Source of the DNA: Carettochelys insculpta
Taxonomy: Eukaryota > Chordata > Testudines > Carettochelyidae
NCBI RefSeq assembly: GCF_033958435.1
Contig: NC_134138.1
Location: forward strand, 211,491,298-211,555,297
Length of the DNA: 64,000 bases
Direction: 5' to 3'
A program made the translations under genes and the position numbers. Below are positions 22,506-33,090 of this stretch, piece after piece. Every line of letters starts with the position of its first letter. Position 1 is the first letter of the stretch. The notes under the pieces were generated by a model. It saw only the letters and a list, made by a program, of their open reading frames with translations, searched no databases and was not told where the DNA came from.

Positions 22506-24096
22506 GTTTGCATAACAATAACTCCAAGGGAAAGATTCTCCCCCTATAGTCATGAAAGTTCCAGATGAGGTTCCACCCTTATTCCAAACACAGGAACAGT
22601 GTAAATGAGAATCTGATCCAGTGTGTCACGGTGTTAGATGGAGCAGTGGATAATGAAGCCAGATAGGGGCATCTCGTGCCTGGCCAGGCACCTGTTCCTT
22701 ACCCTTTCAGATGTTATTAGGTGTGTCATGTTGTTAGGGCCAGAATCTTCAAGTGAATCTGAAATACCTCCTGTCCTCTCCCAAATGCTTGCTCTCCAAT
22801 TGCCATCCCCCTTTAACTTTCCATGTGCAACTTCTACAATTATGTGTTGTCAATACAAAATTCTGCAGCACTGTGAATACTGTGGGCCATTGACATTAAT
22901 GGAGCTAAGCAATTTGCACTGACTGAAGATTAGATCTAGTATATTTCGAGAGAATGTTGACTAAAAACATTTCACTACTGAGACCTTACATTTAATACCC
23001 AAATAAATAATGCAATTTGTAGGATTCCTTTTAATAGAGGAGGACAATTTGTTGGATCTGTCAAGCTACATTTCCTCATCCTGGGGCTGATTAAAGGTTG
23101 ATTTAGCCCCAGTCATAGTTTAGAACAGCGCATTTTTGCCTGGCCATGCTTTGGCCCAAGCGTGTCCGTTCATTATCACCTAGAGATTCCCGTCTCCTTC
23201 CTCTCCTCTCCATCCCCACACGTGCACACACACAGAGTGAATCCACAGGAGGTCAGCTACGCCAGCTTTATGGGTTTTGTATGTGTGTGTGTTTCCATGC
23301 CACGATGCCTCCCAGCACTTCCCCGACTGTCTTTATACTTTTTCCTAACAGCACTGCCTAACTCCAAGACAGTACAAATAAATTGGAAGTAGTTAAATTA
23401 GAAGGATCAAGTAGCCATAATTAACTACTTTGGATATGCTCTGGAAATAAGGAAAAAACAGTATTGCCTTTAAAATGTGAAGAGCTTAATGTTCTACATG
23501 AACATGCTCGACTGGAACATGAGAGGGACTTAAACAAATGGGCTAGCACCAAATAATAAAGTACAAATTTAAGAAAAATGCACCATCCAAGATTACAGCA
23601 AATTATACATGTCTGTACCCAAGCAGCGTTCACACTCTTGAATTAGACATATGCACACTTAACTCCAAGGATCAGCACAGATCCCTTCATCTGTATGATA
23701 TTTCCTTAGCAGAGCGAACTACATTTTTCACTCCTCTTCTATTTGCAAATGGCTCAACCATTTTTATTAAACTTTCTGTCAGAAAAAAAAAAAAGTTTCA
23801 TGACTAACAGTGAGCATACCAAATTTCAGCCCAAACGGCAGATCTTTGAGGTAGCTTTAATCAACCGAAAATGACCCTTTCTGTGGGAAATAATTAGACA
23901 ACTTTACATGTAGACATCATTACACACTTGGCCTATAGTCCCCATGAAACAAAACATTTCCTGGCAATGGTAGATGGAGATCTGTAATAATCTGTACCAG
24001 GATCTAAGCAGAGACCTTCCCCATGTCCATCCTGATTCAAGCAGAAAAAAGAAGGGGTATGGCTATGTTTTCATTCTTGCCCACTTTTTGTCCTTT
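22506..24096. other. unannotated sequence
   Basis: No gene is recognised. The patch 22975-23170 lacks repeat signatures and contains AATAAATAATGCAATTTG and GGCTGATTAAAGGTTGATTT, a candidate conserved non-coding element. Confidence 0.35.
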
Positions 24097-24099
24097 TTT

Positions 24100-24777
24100 G
24101 GCTACGTCTAGTCTGGCACACTATGTCGAAGTATCCTATTTCGAAGTAAGGACATCGAAATAGGCTACTTCGACATGTATCATCTACACATCCTCCAGGG
24201 CTGGTGCCATCAATGTTCAACGTCGAAGTAGCTATGGAGAACGTCGAAAGGAGCCGCCCTGGAAGGAAATGCGGAGCGTCCACACACACAAGTGCTCCCC
24301 GCTGAAATAAGGGGCCAGCAAAGCCGCAAGCCACTCCATTAAAGGGCCCCTTCCAGACACACTCGGCCTGCACAGCATGAGATCCACAGAGCCAACAACT
24401 GGTTGGAGACCCTGTGCACCGAGCATGGACCCCCAGCTGCAGCCAGAAGCCGTGGGCTAAGGGCTGCTGCATGCGGTGACCACAGAGCCCCACCAGGGCT
24501 GGACAGAGCGTCTCTCAACCTCTCAGCTGATGGCCACCATGGAGGACCCCCTATTTCGAAGTAGCAGGACGCAGATAGTCTACACATGCCCTACTTCGAC
24601 GTTGAACGTCGAAGTAGGGCGCTATTTCCATCTTAGGATGGGAATAGCGATTTCAACGTCTCACCACCTAATGTCGATTTCAATGTCGAAATAGCACACG
24701 GCGCGCGTAGACACGATGCGTGCTATTTTGACGTTGTGCCAGCTACTTCGAAGTAGCCGGCTAGTGTAGACGCACCC
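24100..24777 (+). mobile_element. family-A TIR transposon, copy 2 (678 bp)
   Basis: Left end GGCTACGTCTAGTCTGGCAC, right end GCCGGCTAGTGTAGACGCAC, flanked by TTT on both sides (24097-24099 and 24778-24780). The inner order matches the copy at 9597: a CGTCGAAGTAGC region, the TTAAAGGGCCCC segment, the CAGCTGATGGCCACCATGGA segment and the terminal TTCGAAGTAGCC hairpin. Both ends are of the CTAGTGTAGA subtype, as in the copy at 59826. No transposase. Confidence 0.8.
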
Positions 24778-24780
24778 TTT

Positions 24781-26375
24781 AAGTCTAGAGAAGAATGCAC
24801 CAAATTGCTATACTTTTGGAAGATTTTTTTTTACAACCCTAAGTGCAGAAAACATATTTTATTTTTCACTGAAAACTTAACTTTATCACAGGGTGAAGGC
24901 CCACAAGGAAATATATGCAGGGCACCAGTTTGTCCCAGGAAGGCCCTTTCGAAAGTGGTACTGTCTCTGAAAAGCAATAACCATCTGACTCCAAGTGCCA
25001 CTTGACAAATAACAAGATATTCAGAAGTAGCCTTAATTTTATTTAACCAGAGGGATGGGACTATCATCTTCCTTAACAACCAAGAATCCAGCAGAGACCT
25101 CCTAAATGGTATCATCTCCATTAAGTTGTTGCCTGCTTTCAAGCAGCAGCTATAATGGCATTCACCAGCTTTCAGATGGAAATGAGCCGAGGCGAATTCA
25201 GCAGGTAAATTAATGCTTTTTGGGGACATTACATATGTACCTATGGAATTAGCTCATTGAGACACTCTGCCTTAGAGCCCAGGGGCATTAGCAGTCACTT
25301 CCAGGCCTGTGCCTGAGGTACTGTGATTGCTCAGAATGTAGAACACATACATACATGCACACAAATCAGCTTTCACAAATATGACATAATGCCAGTGAAA
25401 TATTACTTCAATGAAAAATTAAAATGAAGATACAAAGTCCTGGAAAGCCATCTGCAGACTACAAAAGTGCTAATGCACACTGAGGGCTATTTTTAATTTA
25501 TATCACAATAACTTTAAGTTTAAAGTGGCAGGAGAGTGACCACAACTTAATTGTGCCTAAAGGCACAGAGGAAAAAAAATAACAAACATCTGTTCTTTTG
25601 GAAACAATGTCTCCCATTACTGTTGGATTTCAATAATCAACAACCAAAAATAACTTCTGTCATCTGAACTTTTTGGGCAATCGGTTTATTCAAAATTGCA
25701 CTGCCAGAGATGAGACAAATAAATTTCTTCTCTGGGAAATGAGATGCTCTTTTTCCTCACCAGCGCTGCAAATAAAAAATATGAGCCTTTCTCTCAAGAG
25801 CTCAAAGTGTTCACTTGTCTTGACTGATCAGGGACCAAAATTGGGTGTCCCAAAGAGAACAATGAAGAAGAAATTCCTTTGCTGCAGGATATATTGGAAT
25901 CGAGATCAGCCCCAAAAAAAAAAAAAAAAAGGAAGGGGAACACTTGGGTGAAACAAGGAGATTGGGATAGGCTTGTTAACACAAGAGAAGAACTTGAAAT
26001 GTCTCAGAAGCAGATGAGTCTGAAGATTTGACAGAAATTCCAGAATACTAGATAAAGAAGTTATATGGGCAGAGTAGCAGAGAATGAGTAGAAAATTGTT
26101 GATTTATTAATTTTAAAGCACCTGCAACAAAGGTCTGAAAGTCACTAAGTCATCTGGCTCATCCCAGTACTCTTTCATCTCCGCTTTTGAAAACTAATCA
26201 TAATTTCCAGTGCCCTTGATGCAGTGGCTAGATCATTATCTCACTTCTGTGAGGTTAGAATCCAGGTATCTGCCCCAACAATGCTTCAGCCCACATATCG
26301 AGTTTTTATGTGCAGTTCTAAGTGTATGGAATAAACTAACATTTCAATCCAGCCCTACAAGATGCTTCAACCTCA
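24781..26375. other. unannotated sequence
   Basis: No gene or repeat family is recognised apart from an A tract. Confidence 0.35.
25914..25930 (+). repeat. A homopolymer (17)
   Basis: Seventeen consecutive A, directly visible. Confidence 0.9.
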
Positions 26376-26380
26376 CACAA

Positions 26381-27061
26381 GCTGCGTCTACACGTGCACG
26401 CTACTTCGAAGTAGCGGCACCAACTTCGAAATAGCGCCCGTCGCGTCTACACGCGTCGGGCGCTATTTCGAAGTTAACTTCGACGTTAGGCGGCAAGACG
26501 TCGAAGTCGCTAACCTCATGAGGAGATAGGAATAGCGCCCTACTTCGACGTTCAACGTCAAAATAGGGACCGTGTAGACGATCTGCGTCCCGCAACGTCG
26601 AAATTGCTGGGTCCTCCATGGCGGCCATCAGCTGGGGGGTTGAGAGATGCTCTCTCTCCAGCCCCTGCAGGGCTCTATGGTCACCGTGGGCAGCAGCCCT
26701 TAGCCCAGGGCTTCTGGCTGCTTCTGCAGCAGCTGGGGATCTATGCTGCAGGCACAGGGTCTGCAACCAGTTGTCAGCTCTGTGTATCTTGTGTTGTTTA
26801 GTGCAACTGTGTCTGGGAGGGGCCCTTTAAGGGAGCGGCTTGCTGTTGAGTCCGCCCTGTGACCCTGTCTGCAGCTGTGCCTGGCATCCCTATTTCGATG
26901 TGTGCTACTTTGACGTGTAGACGTTCCCTCGCTGCGCCTATTTCGATGTTGGGCTGAGCAACATCGAAGTTGAACATCGACGTTGCCAGCCCTGGAGGAC
27001 GTGTAGACGTTATTCATCGAAATAGACTATTTCGATGTTGGCTGCACGTGTAGACGTAGCC
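26381..27061 (-). mobile_element. family-A TIR transposon, copy 3 (681 bp)
   Basis: Begins GCTGCGTCTACACGTGCACG and ends GCACGTGTAGACGTAGCC. CAA lies on both sides (26378-26380 and 27062-27064). It is the reverse orientation of the copy at 9597, with the same inner order. Open frames on the minus strand at 26700-27017 (105 codons) and 26401-26766 (121 codons) correspond to those in copies 1 and 4. Confidence 0.85.
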
Positions 27062-27064
27062 CAA

Positions 27065-29214
27065 GTCTTCATTTTAGTCCCAAAGTGACCTATCTCGCAC
27101 ATAACAATTGGTGCTCTCCTACTTGTAAATTATGTACCACAGAAAAAATAATTTTGAAACTGAGATTATATGAATAGTCATTTACACTTAAAGAATGAAC
27201 TCCACAGCATTTTAACTTATCCATATCAACATTTTCTTTGAGTCCTTCATTTGGGGGTCTCATCACACTTTATGTCCTACATTTAAGTGCTGACAGTTCA
27301 TCATGCAAGTAGTGTACCCTTAAATCCAGTAATCTCCAGAAGGCAGTGAAGATACTCAGAACCTTACAGTACTTATCTGCATTCTATGATTTCACTCTCA
27401 TCCTAGCAGGTTCTCCATTGCTGGACAATCCATCCATGACTTGACTTTAGTTAGCCTGATAACCACTTATCATAGGAAGCGTAACCAACTTTCCATGAGC
27501 CTATAAAGTTTGTTTACAGCCATCAGTCCTGGCTCTCAGTGATCAGTGCTGTTATTTAGCTGTAATTTACCCCAAAATTCCTTCTAAGAGCCCAGTAAGC
27601 AGTGAAAATGTTGCTAATGCTGCTAGACAATATTGACCTCCCATGGTCCAGCAAATTCTCGCATTCGGCACCAGTCAGGTGCCAAAGGTGCCAGACTAGA
27701 GAGGGTCAATCTGTATGTTCAGAGCTAGTAAAACATGAAGCATACAGGACAGTCTGTCACAAAATTATAGAAACACCTCAAGATTCTGGTAGTGAAATCT
27801 CACATTACCAAACTTCAAGATCATGGCAAATTACTTTAATGGTAACAGTGGAATTTCTTTCCTAACTACAGTAGATCTATTATGTAAACTATGTGCCTTG
27901 ATTACACCAGAACAATTGAAATTTATTGCTCTCAGTTTACATTGAGGTGTTGGGTGGGCACACCTACTTTCTTGATCGACCAATCAAAAATGTGTATGGG
28001 ATTTTCCATAGAAACTCCTCTACCAATAGTCTAAATATACTGAAATAGCCAATTACATCCTGGCACACTCAGAAAAGACATAGCAACAGCAATCACAGCA
28101 TGGCAACAGCAGCTGCTGCACAAAGGAAAAATTAGAAAATTACTCTTCAGAAAAAAAAAACATTCCGCTAATTCATTTTGTTTATATTTTTATGCATGAA
28201 GGTGAAGTAGAAAAAAAACCGGAAAATATACACTGTATGTAAAGTTAACCTTTTTGACAGTGAACCCCTTTACTGCACAGTGTCTGCGTTTCATTTAAAG
28301 AAAAATAATTTCTCTAGAAGTGGAGATTCACTTTAATTATAAGTGTAATCTGCACAATGTAGTTCATTGAAAGAAATGAGACTTTGCAGTAAAAAATATT
28401 TCATGGGAATATGGATTACTATGAGCCATTTGCACTGTACATAAAATGTATGATGAGTTGAGCATGAAGTGTATTATCTTCACCAATGGAAAGATGTCCA
28501 ATAACTCACAATGCCACTAGCTGTATCTCTTTCTGTAGTAATAGAAATATCATATCAGATCTAATCTATCAAGATTTTTGCCATAGATGTATCTGCTTGA
28601 GTTTGTGCTACTCAGGAGGTATGTGTGTTTAAATAGGCATACATGAAAACACATTCAACCAAAGCAAATTTAAATGTTGTAGTCCAAATTCTACCTTTGG
28701 ATGTGCATGAATGGTTGCTTTTTCCTCCAATGAGAATATCTTGTTTTTATAAACAGAATTTGTCCATCAGAATAATTACATTGTGTTTGATTTATGCCAC
28801 ACTAGATTTGAACAAGTATTAAATAAGCAAATGGTTGTTTTCTTTTGAGTGGGGACTAATGGGCATCATTTCATCAGAAGTATTATTTGCATTTAAAAAC
28901 AAAGCTACAAGATGTGCTAACATGCAACATTACTATTGTGAGAATAATACACAGGCAAAGGAGCTTCTAGGAAAAAAAACATGTTCACAGTGATTGTGTC
29001 ATGTCTAAATAACATTTCTTAAATTTTGTTTCATTGTTAGAATTATGCCATATTCTCCTGGGATGTTGAAGTAACTCATTTGTGCCACTATAGTTAAGAA
29101 TCAGATAGTTTCTTCTAATCTAACTCCTGACATTCTATAACTGTTATCATCAGCAAAGTTAATCTGCTCCCTGGTTAGGCTTAAGTGGATTCTGACATAC
29201 TAGAAAAGTGACTA
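27065..29214. other. unannotated sequence
   Basis: AT-rich; no gene or repeat family is recognised. Confidence 0.35.
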
Positions 29215-29217
29215 AAT

Positions 29218-29874
29218 AGCTGTGTCTACACGTGCACGCTACTTCGAAGTAGCGGCACTAACTTCGACGTTAGGTGGCGAGACGTCGAAGTCGCTAACCT
29301 CATGAGGGGATCGGAATAGCGCCCTACTTCGACGTTCAACGTCGAAGTAGGGACCGTGTAGACGATCCGCGTCCCGCAACGTCGAAATTGCCGGGTCCTC
29401 CATGGCGGCCATCAGCTGGGAGGTTGAGAGATGCTCTCTCTCCAGCCCCTGCGGGGCTCTATGGTCACCGTGGGCAGCAGCCCTTAGCCCAGGGCTTCTG
29501 GCTGCTGCTGCGGCAGCTGGGGATCCATGCTGCAGGCACAGGGTCTGCAACCAGTTGTAGGCTCTGTGTATCTTGTGTTGTATAGTGCAACTGTGTCTGG
29601 GAGGGGCCCTTTAAGGGAGCGGCTTGCTGTTGAGTCCGCCCTGTGACCCTGTCTGCAGCTGTGCCTGGCACCCTTATTTCGATGTGTGCTACTTTGGCGT
29701 GTAGACATTCCCTCGCAGCGCCTATTTCGATGTGGTGCCGCGCAACGTCGAAGTTGAACATCGACGTTGCCAGCCCTGGAGGACGTGTAGACGTTATTCA
29801 TCGAAATAGCCTATTTCGATGTTGCTACATCGAAATAAGCTATTTCGATGTAGGCTTCACGTGTAGACGTAGCC
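29218..29874 (-). mobile_element. family-A TIR transposon, copy 4 (657 bp)
   Basis: Begins AGCTGTGTCTACACGTGCAC and ends TCACGTGTAGACGTAGCC, with AAT on both sides (29215-29217 and 29875-29877). It closely resembles the copy at 26381, in the same orientation, but lacks the short segment carrying the CGCGTCTACACGCGTC hairpin. Minus-strand frames at 29484-29801 (105 codons) and 29239-29550 (103 codons) match the other copies. Confidence 0.85.
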
Positions 29875-29877
29875 AAT

Positions 29878-30415
29878 AAGAGTTTATCTCATAGTGTATG
29901 CTTATGTAAATAATATACATGATCATCTCATGGATTCCAGTGTAACAATAAAGAGAGCTGACGTATGGAGTTTCAACCTTCTCTCTGTACTTCCAGGCTT
30001 CCGCAGGTTCAAGTCTGGTTCCTAATGTGTGCCTGCTTTCTGTGAATAAAGGTGTACATTTTTTCTTCTTTGAAGTCTGTAACCTCTTCAGACCAGTTGA
30101 AAATTGCTAAAAACTCAGCAAACTCCGCAAGACATTGATGATGCCAGTGATTAATTACGAGCCAGCTGGTGTGGTGACAAGAATTAAAAAGTTAGCAATT
30201 CAAACTCTGTTTCAAAAATAGTCAACAGTGTTGACTGTGTAGGCAGTAATGGCTCTGCCAATGATTCTGCAAAGACTGACATACATTGACTTCATTGGGA
30301 CTACGCTACTTAGCAAAGAAGAAGACATCAAAGAGACTGTTGTGTTTAATGCCCATTTTGCGCCAGATTCAACAAAAAAGGTTAGCTGTAACCAGAAGCT
30401 CAAGACAATTATTAA
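29878..30415. other. unannotated sequence
   Basis: No repeat family is recognised. The open frame at 30249-30467 runs into the CR1 element and shows no host domain. Confidence 0.35.
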
Positions 30416-30456
30416 TAAAAAGGTGGAAGAAATACAAGACAGAATATGGGAAGAAA

Positions 30457-30551
30457 AAGTTAAATAATATTTAAATCATTTAGATGTATTAAGTGGGAAG
30501 GAGAACAAGTTAAATAATATTTAAATAATTTAGATGTATTCAAGTGGGAAG
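30457..30551 (+). repeat. tandem 44-45-bp duplication inside CR1
   Basis: Copy one is 30457-30500 and copy two 30507-30551, both beginning AAGTTAAATAATATTTAAAT and ending AGTGGGAAG, separated by GAGAAC. They differ at about two positions. The duplication is local to this CR1 copy. Confidence 0.9.
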
Positions 30552-31105
30552 CACCTAAAGAAATATATCCTAGAATACCTAAGGGACTAAATAAAGCAGA
30601 ACCTCAGCATTATTAGCAATTATTTTCATGAACTCAAAGAGGGCAGATGAGGTCCCATAGGACTAGAGAAGGGCAAACATAGTACCTTCTTCCAAAGGGG
30701 GAGCAACGTTGCCCAAATAATTATAGACCACTCAGCCCAACTTCAATTCCTGGAAAGATACTGAAATAAATTATTAAACAATCCATTTGTAAACATCTAG
30801 GGGATAATATGGATTTGTCATGAACAAATTATGCCAAGCCACCTAATTTCATCCCTTGATAGGGTTATTGGTCTTACAGATGGGGGGAAGCAGTAGATGT
30901 GATATATCCAATTTTAGTAAGTCTTTTCACACAATGTCTCATGACATTCTATAAGTGAAGGAAATATTCTCTAGAGAAATGCTGTCTATCTTACTATTAC
31001 TATTAAAACTGAAAAAAATTCTAATCCTGGGAGAAATCTATGATTGTTGCATTTGGAGCCATAGTAAAACTGCAGAATACCCACTGGACTCATAATCAAA
31101 TAACA

Positions 31106-31238
31106 AGTATCGGAGGGGTAGCCATGTTAGTCTGGATCTGTAACAGCAACGAAGGGTTAAGCATCTGATGAAGTGAGTCTGTGCTCACGAAAGCTCATGC
31201 TCAAAACTTTTCTGTTAGTCTATAAGGTGCCACAGGAT
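31106..31238. mobile_element. short Penelope-like foldback, nested in CR1
   Basis: The left end has the reverse tail (GGAGGGGTAGCCATGTTAGT). The right part is a forward 3' region (GCATCTGATGAAGTGAGTCT, GCTCACGAAAGCTCATGCTC, TTAGTCTATAAGGTGCCACA) that stops before its own tail. An exact 10-bp duplication, TCAAATAACA, flanks it at 31096-31105 and 31239-31248. Confidence 0.8.
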
Positions 31239-31894
31239 TCAAATAACAGTTATCTGTGTTTCACCATCCAATTGGAAGGATGTATATAGTGAGGTCCCTC
31301 ATGAGCCTGTCCCATCTCTAGGGCAATTCAATATTTTCATTTATTAGTGGGATAACTGAGTGGAGAGCATGTTTATAAATTTCGCAGATGAGACCGAGCT
31401 AAGAAGGTTTGCAAGCTCTTTGGAGGGCAGCACGAGAGTTTAAAATAATCTTGATTAATCAAGATAAAATTCAATAAAGATAAGTACAAGGTCCTACCGT
31501 ATGGGAAGAAAAATCATATGCACGACCACAAAATGGGAAATAATTGGCTGCTGAAAAGGATCTGGAAGTGTGTGTCAGAGATTGAACATGAGCCAGAAAT
31601 GTGATGCAGTTGTAAAAAAGGCTAATATCCTTCTGGGAGGTATTTGACAGAGTGTTGTATGCAAAAAACACAGGACGTAATTGTTCCATAGAGTAGTACT
31701 GAGCCTCAAATGCAGTATTGTATCCATATTGAGCTCTACACTTCAAGAAAGATATGGACAAGCTTAAGGGAATCCAGATGAAAGCAACCTGTTCAAAGAG
31801 ACAATCTGACCTACAAGGAAAGGTTAAACAAACTAGACATGCTAAGTCTTGAAAAAAGAAGATTGAGGGGGTCATAGTAACATTCTCCAAATAT

Positions 31895-32761
31895 CAAAAC
31901 AGAAAAGCAGTCATGTAGCACTTTAAAAATTAACAACATAATTTATTAAGTGATGAGATTTCATGGGGCAGACCCAGTTCTTCAGATCATAGCCTTACCA
32001 GAACAGACTCAATATATCAAGCACAGAAATACAAAAATTGTTATCAAGGTTGACAAATCAGGAAAATTGTTATCAAGGCTGGCAAATCAGAAGAGCAGAG
32101 GGATGGCGGTGGGTGGGATGGGGAAGTTAAGAGTTAGATAAAACATCAAAGTATGTAAAAGAGTCCTTATAATGGGTCAGGTAATTGCTGTTCCTGTTCA
32201 AACCAAGTGTTAACGTGTCGAATTTGAATATGAATGTTAGTTCTGAGCATTCCCCCTGTAGATGGTTGTTAAAATCCCTTTTCAGTAGAACACAAACTCT
32301 CAGGTCTTTAACGGAATGGCCCCCTCCATTAAAGTGCTGGCAGACAGGTTTGTGTCTTTGGAGTTTTTTGATGTCTGCTATATGTCCATTCATTCATTGT
32401 TGAAGAGTGTTTGCAGTTGTCCTATATACATGGTGTGTGGGCATTGCTGGCACATGATGGCATATATGATGTTAGTTGAGGAACTTCCCCACCCCACACC
32501 CCCCCCAAACCCATCCCTCTGTTCCTCTGATTTGCCAACCTTAATAACAATTGTTCTGATTTGTCAACCTTGGTAACAATTTTTGGACCTCTGTGCTTTA
32601 TATATTGAGACTGTTCTGGTAAGGTTATGATGTGAAGAAGTGGGTCAGTCCCACGCAAGCTCATCACCTAATAAATTATTTTGTTAGTCTTTAAACTGGT
32701 ACATGACTGCTTTTTTGTTTTGATAGAATACAGAATAACACAGCTATCTCTCTGTCACTAA
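31895..32761. mobile_element. Penelope-like hairpin insertion (867 bp)
   Basis: The left arm (31895-32133) is the PLE 3' untranslated region in reverse and the right arm (about 32478-32722) the same region forward. They are joined by a minus-strand GIY-YIG coding segment. The right end carries the tail (ACAGAATAACACAGCTATCT); the left end starts at CAAAACAGAAAAGCAGTC, without it. An exact 11-bp duplication, TCTCCAAATAT, lies at 31884-31894 and 32762-32772 and shows one insertion event into the older CR1. Confidence 0.85.
32127..32470 (-). pseudogene. PLE GIY-YIG endonuclease, C-terminal part, broken
   Basis: On the minus strand a segment with the reading IIYAIMCQQC and then MYIGQ (the GIY and YIG blocks) is followed, after a frameshift or deletion, by an 88-codon open frame ending at 32127 that contains HKPVCQHFNGGGHSVKDL and VCVLLKRDF. 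These are the blocks seen in the intact frame at 55869-56450 (KPVSQHFNGMGHSVNDL, VCVLLKRHY). In Penelope-like elements this domain nicks the target to prime reverse transcription. The RT domain is absent here, so the copy is non-autonomous and dead. Confidence 0.75.
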
Positions 32762-33090
32762 TCTCCAAATATGGCAGGGGAAGTTATAAAGAGGACAATG
32801 ACAAATTATTCTCCATGTCCACTGAAAGTAAAACAAGAAGCAATGGCTTGACCTGCTGCAAGGGAGATTTATGTTACATATTAGAAAAATAATTTTCTGT
32901 CTATAAAAATATTTCAGTACTGGAATAGGTTGCCAAGAGAATTTGTGTAATCTCTATCACTTGAAGTTTTTCAAGAACAGGTTAAGCAACACCTGTCAGG
33001 GATAGTCTACGTCTAGTCAAACCTCAGAGTGGAGGAATGGACTTGATAACTCTTCAGGGTTTAACTTCTATGATAATTTGATAGATTGGG

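Larger units (their letters stand above)
30420..33090 (+). mobile_element. old CR1 LINE with two nested PLE insertions
   Basis: Decayed RT coding sequence runs from about 30420: ATCCTAGAATACCTAAGG (the PRIL block), a CCCAAATAATTATAGACCAC block (the NYRP block), then a block corresponding to the VDVxYLDF motif near 30895. The 3' part is recognisable at 31640-31880 and after 32773, with GGAATAGGTTGCCAAGAGAA, ACTTGAAGTTTTTCAAGAAC and ACACCTGTCAGGGATAG near the end. Many stops and frameshifts make it dead. The element is split by PLE insertions at 31106-31238 and 31895-32761; rejoining across both is collinear, so it is older than they are. Confidence 0.8.

Noticed and set aside
31471..31890. Minus-strand open frame of 139 codons
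   Set aside because: It is antisense to decayed CR1 ORF2 sequence on the plus strand.
32422..32667. Minus-strand frame with a peptide similar to one at 31950-32141 on the plus strand
   Set aside because: Both are antisense readings of the two inverted copies of the PLE 3' untranslated region; the similarity comes from the inverted repeat.
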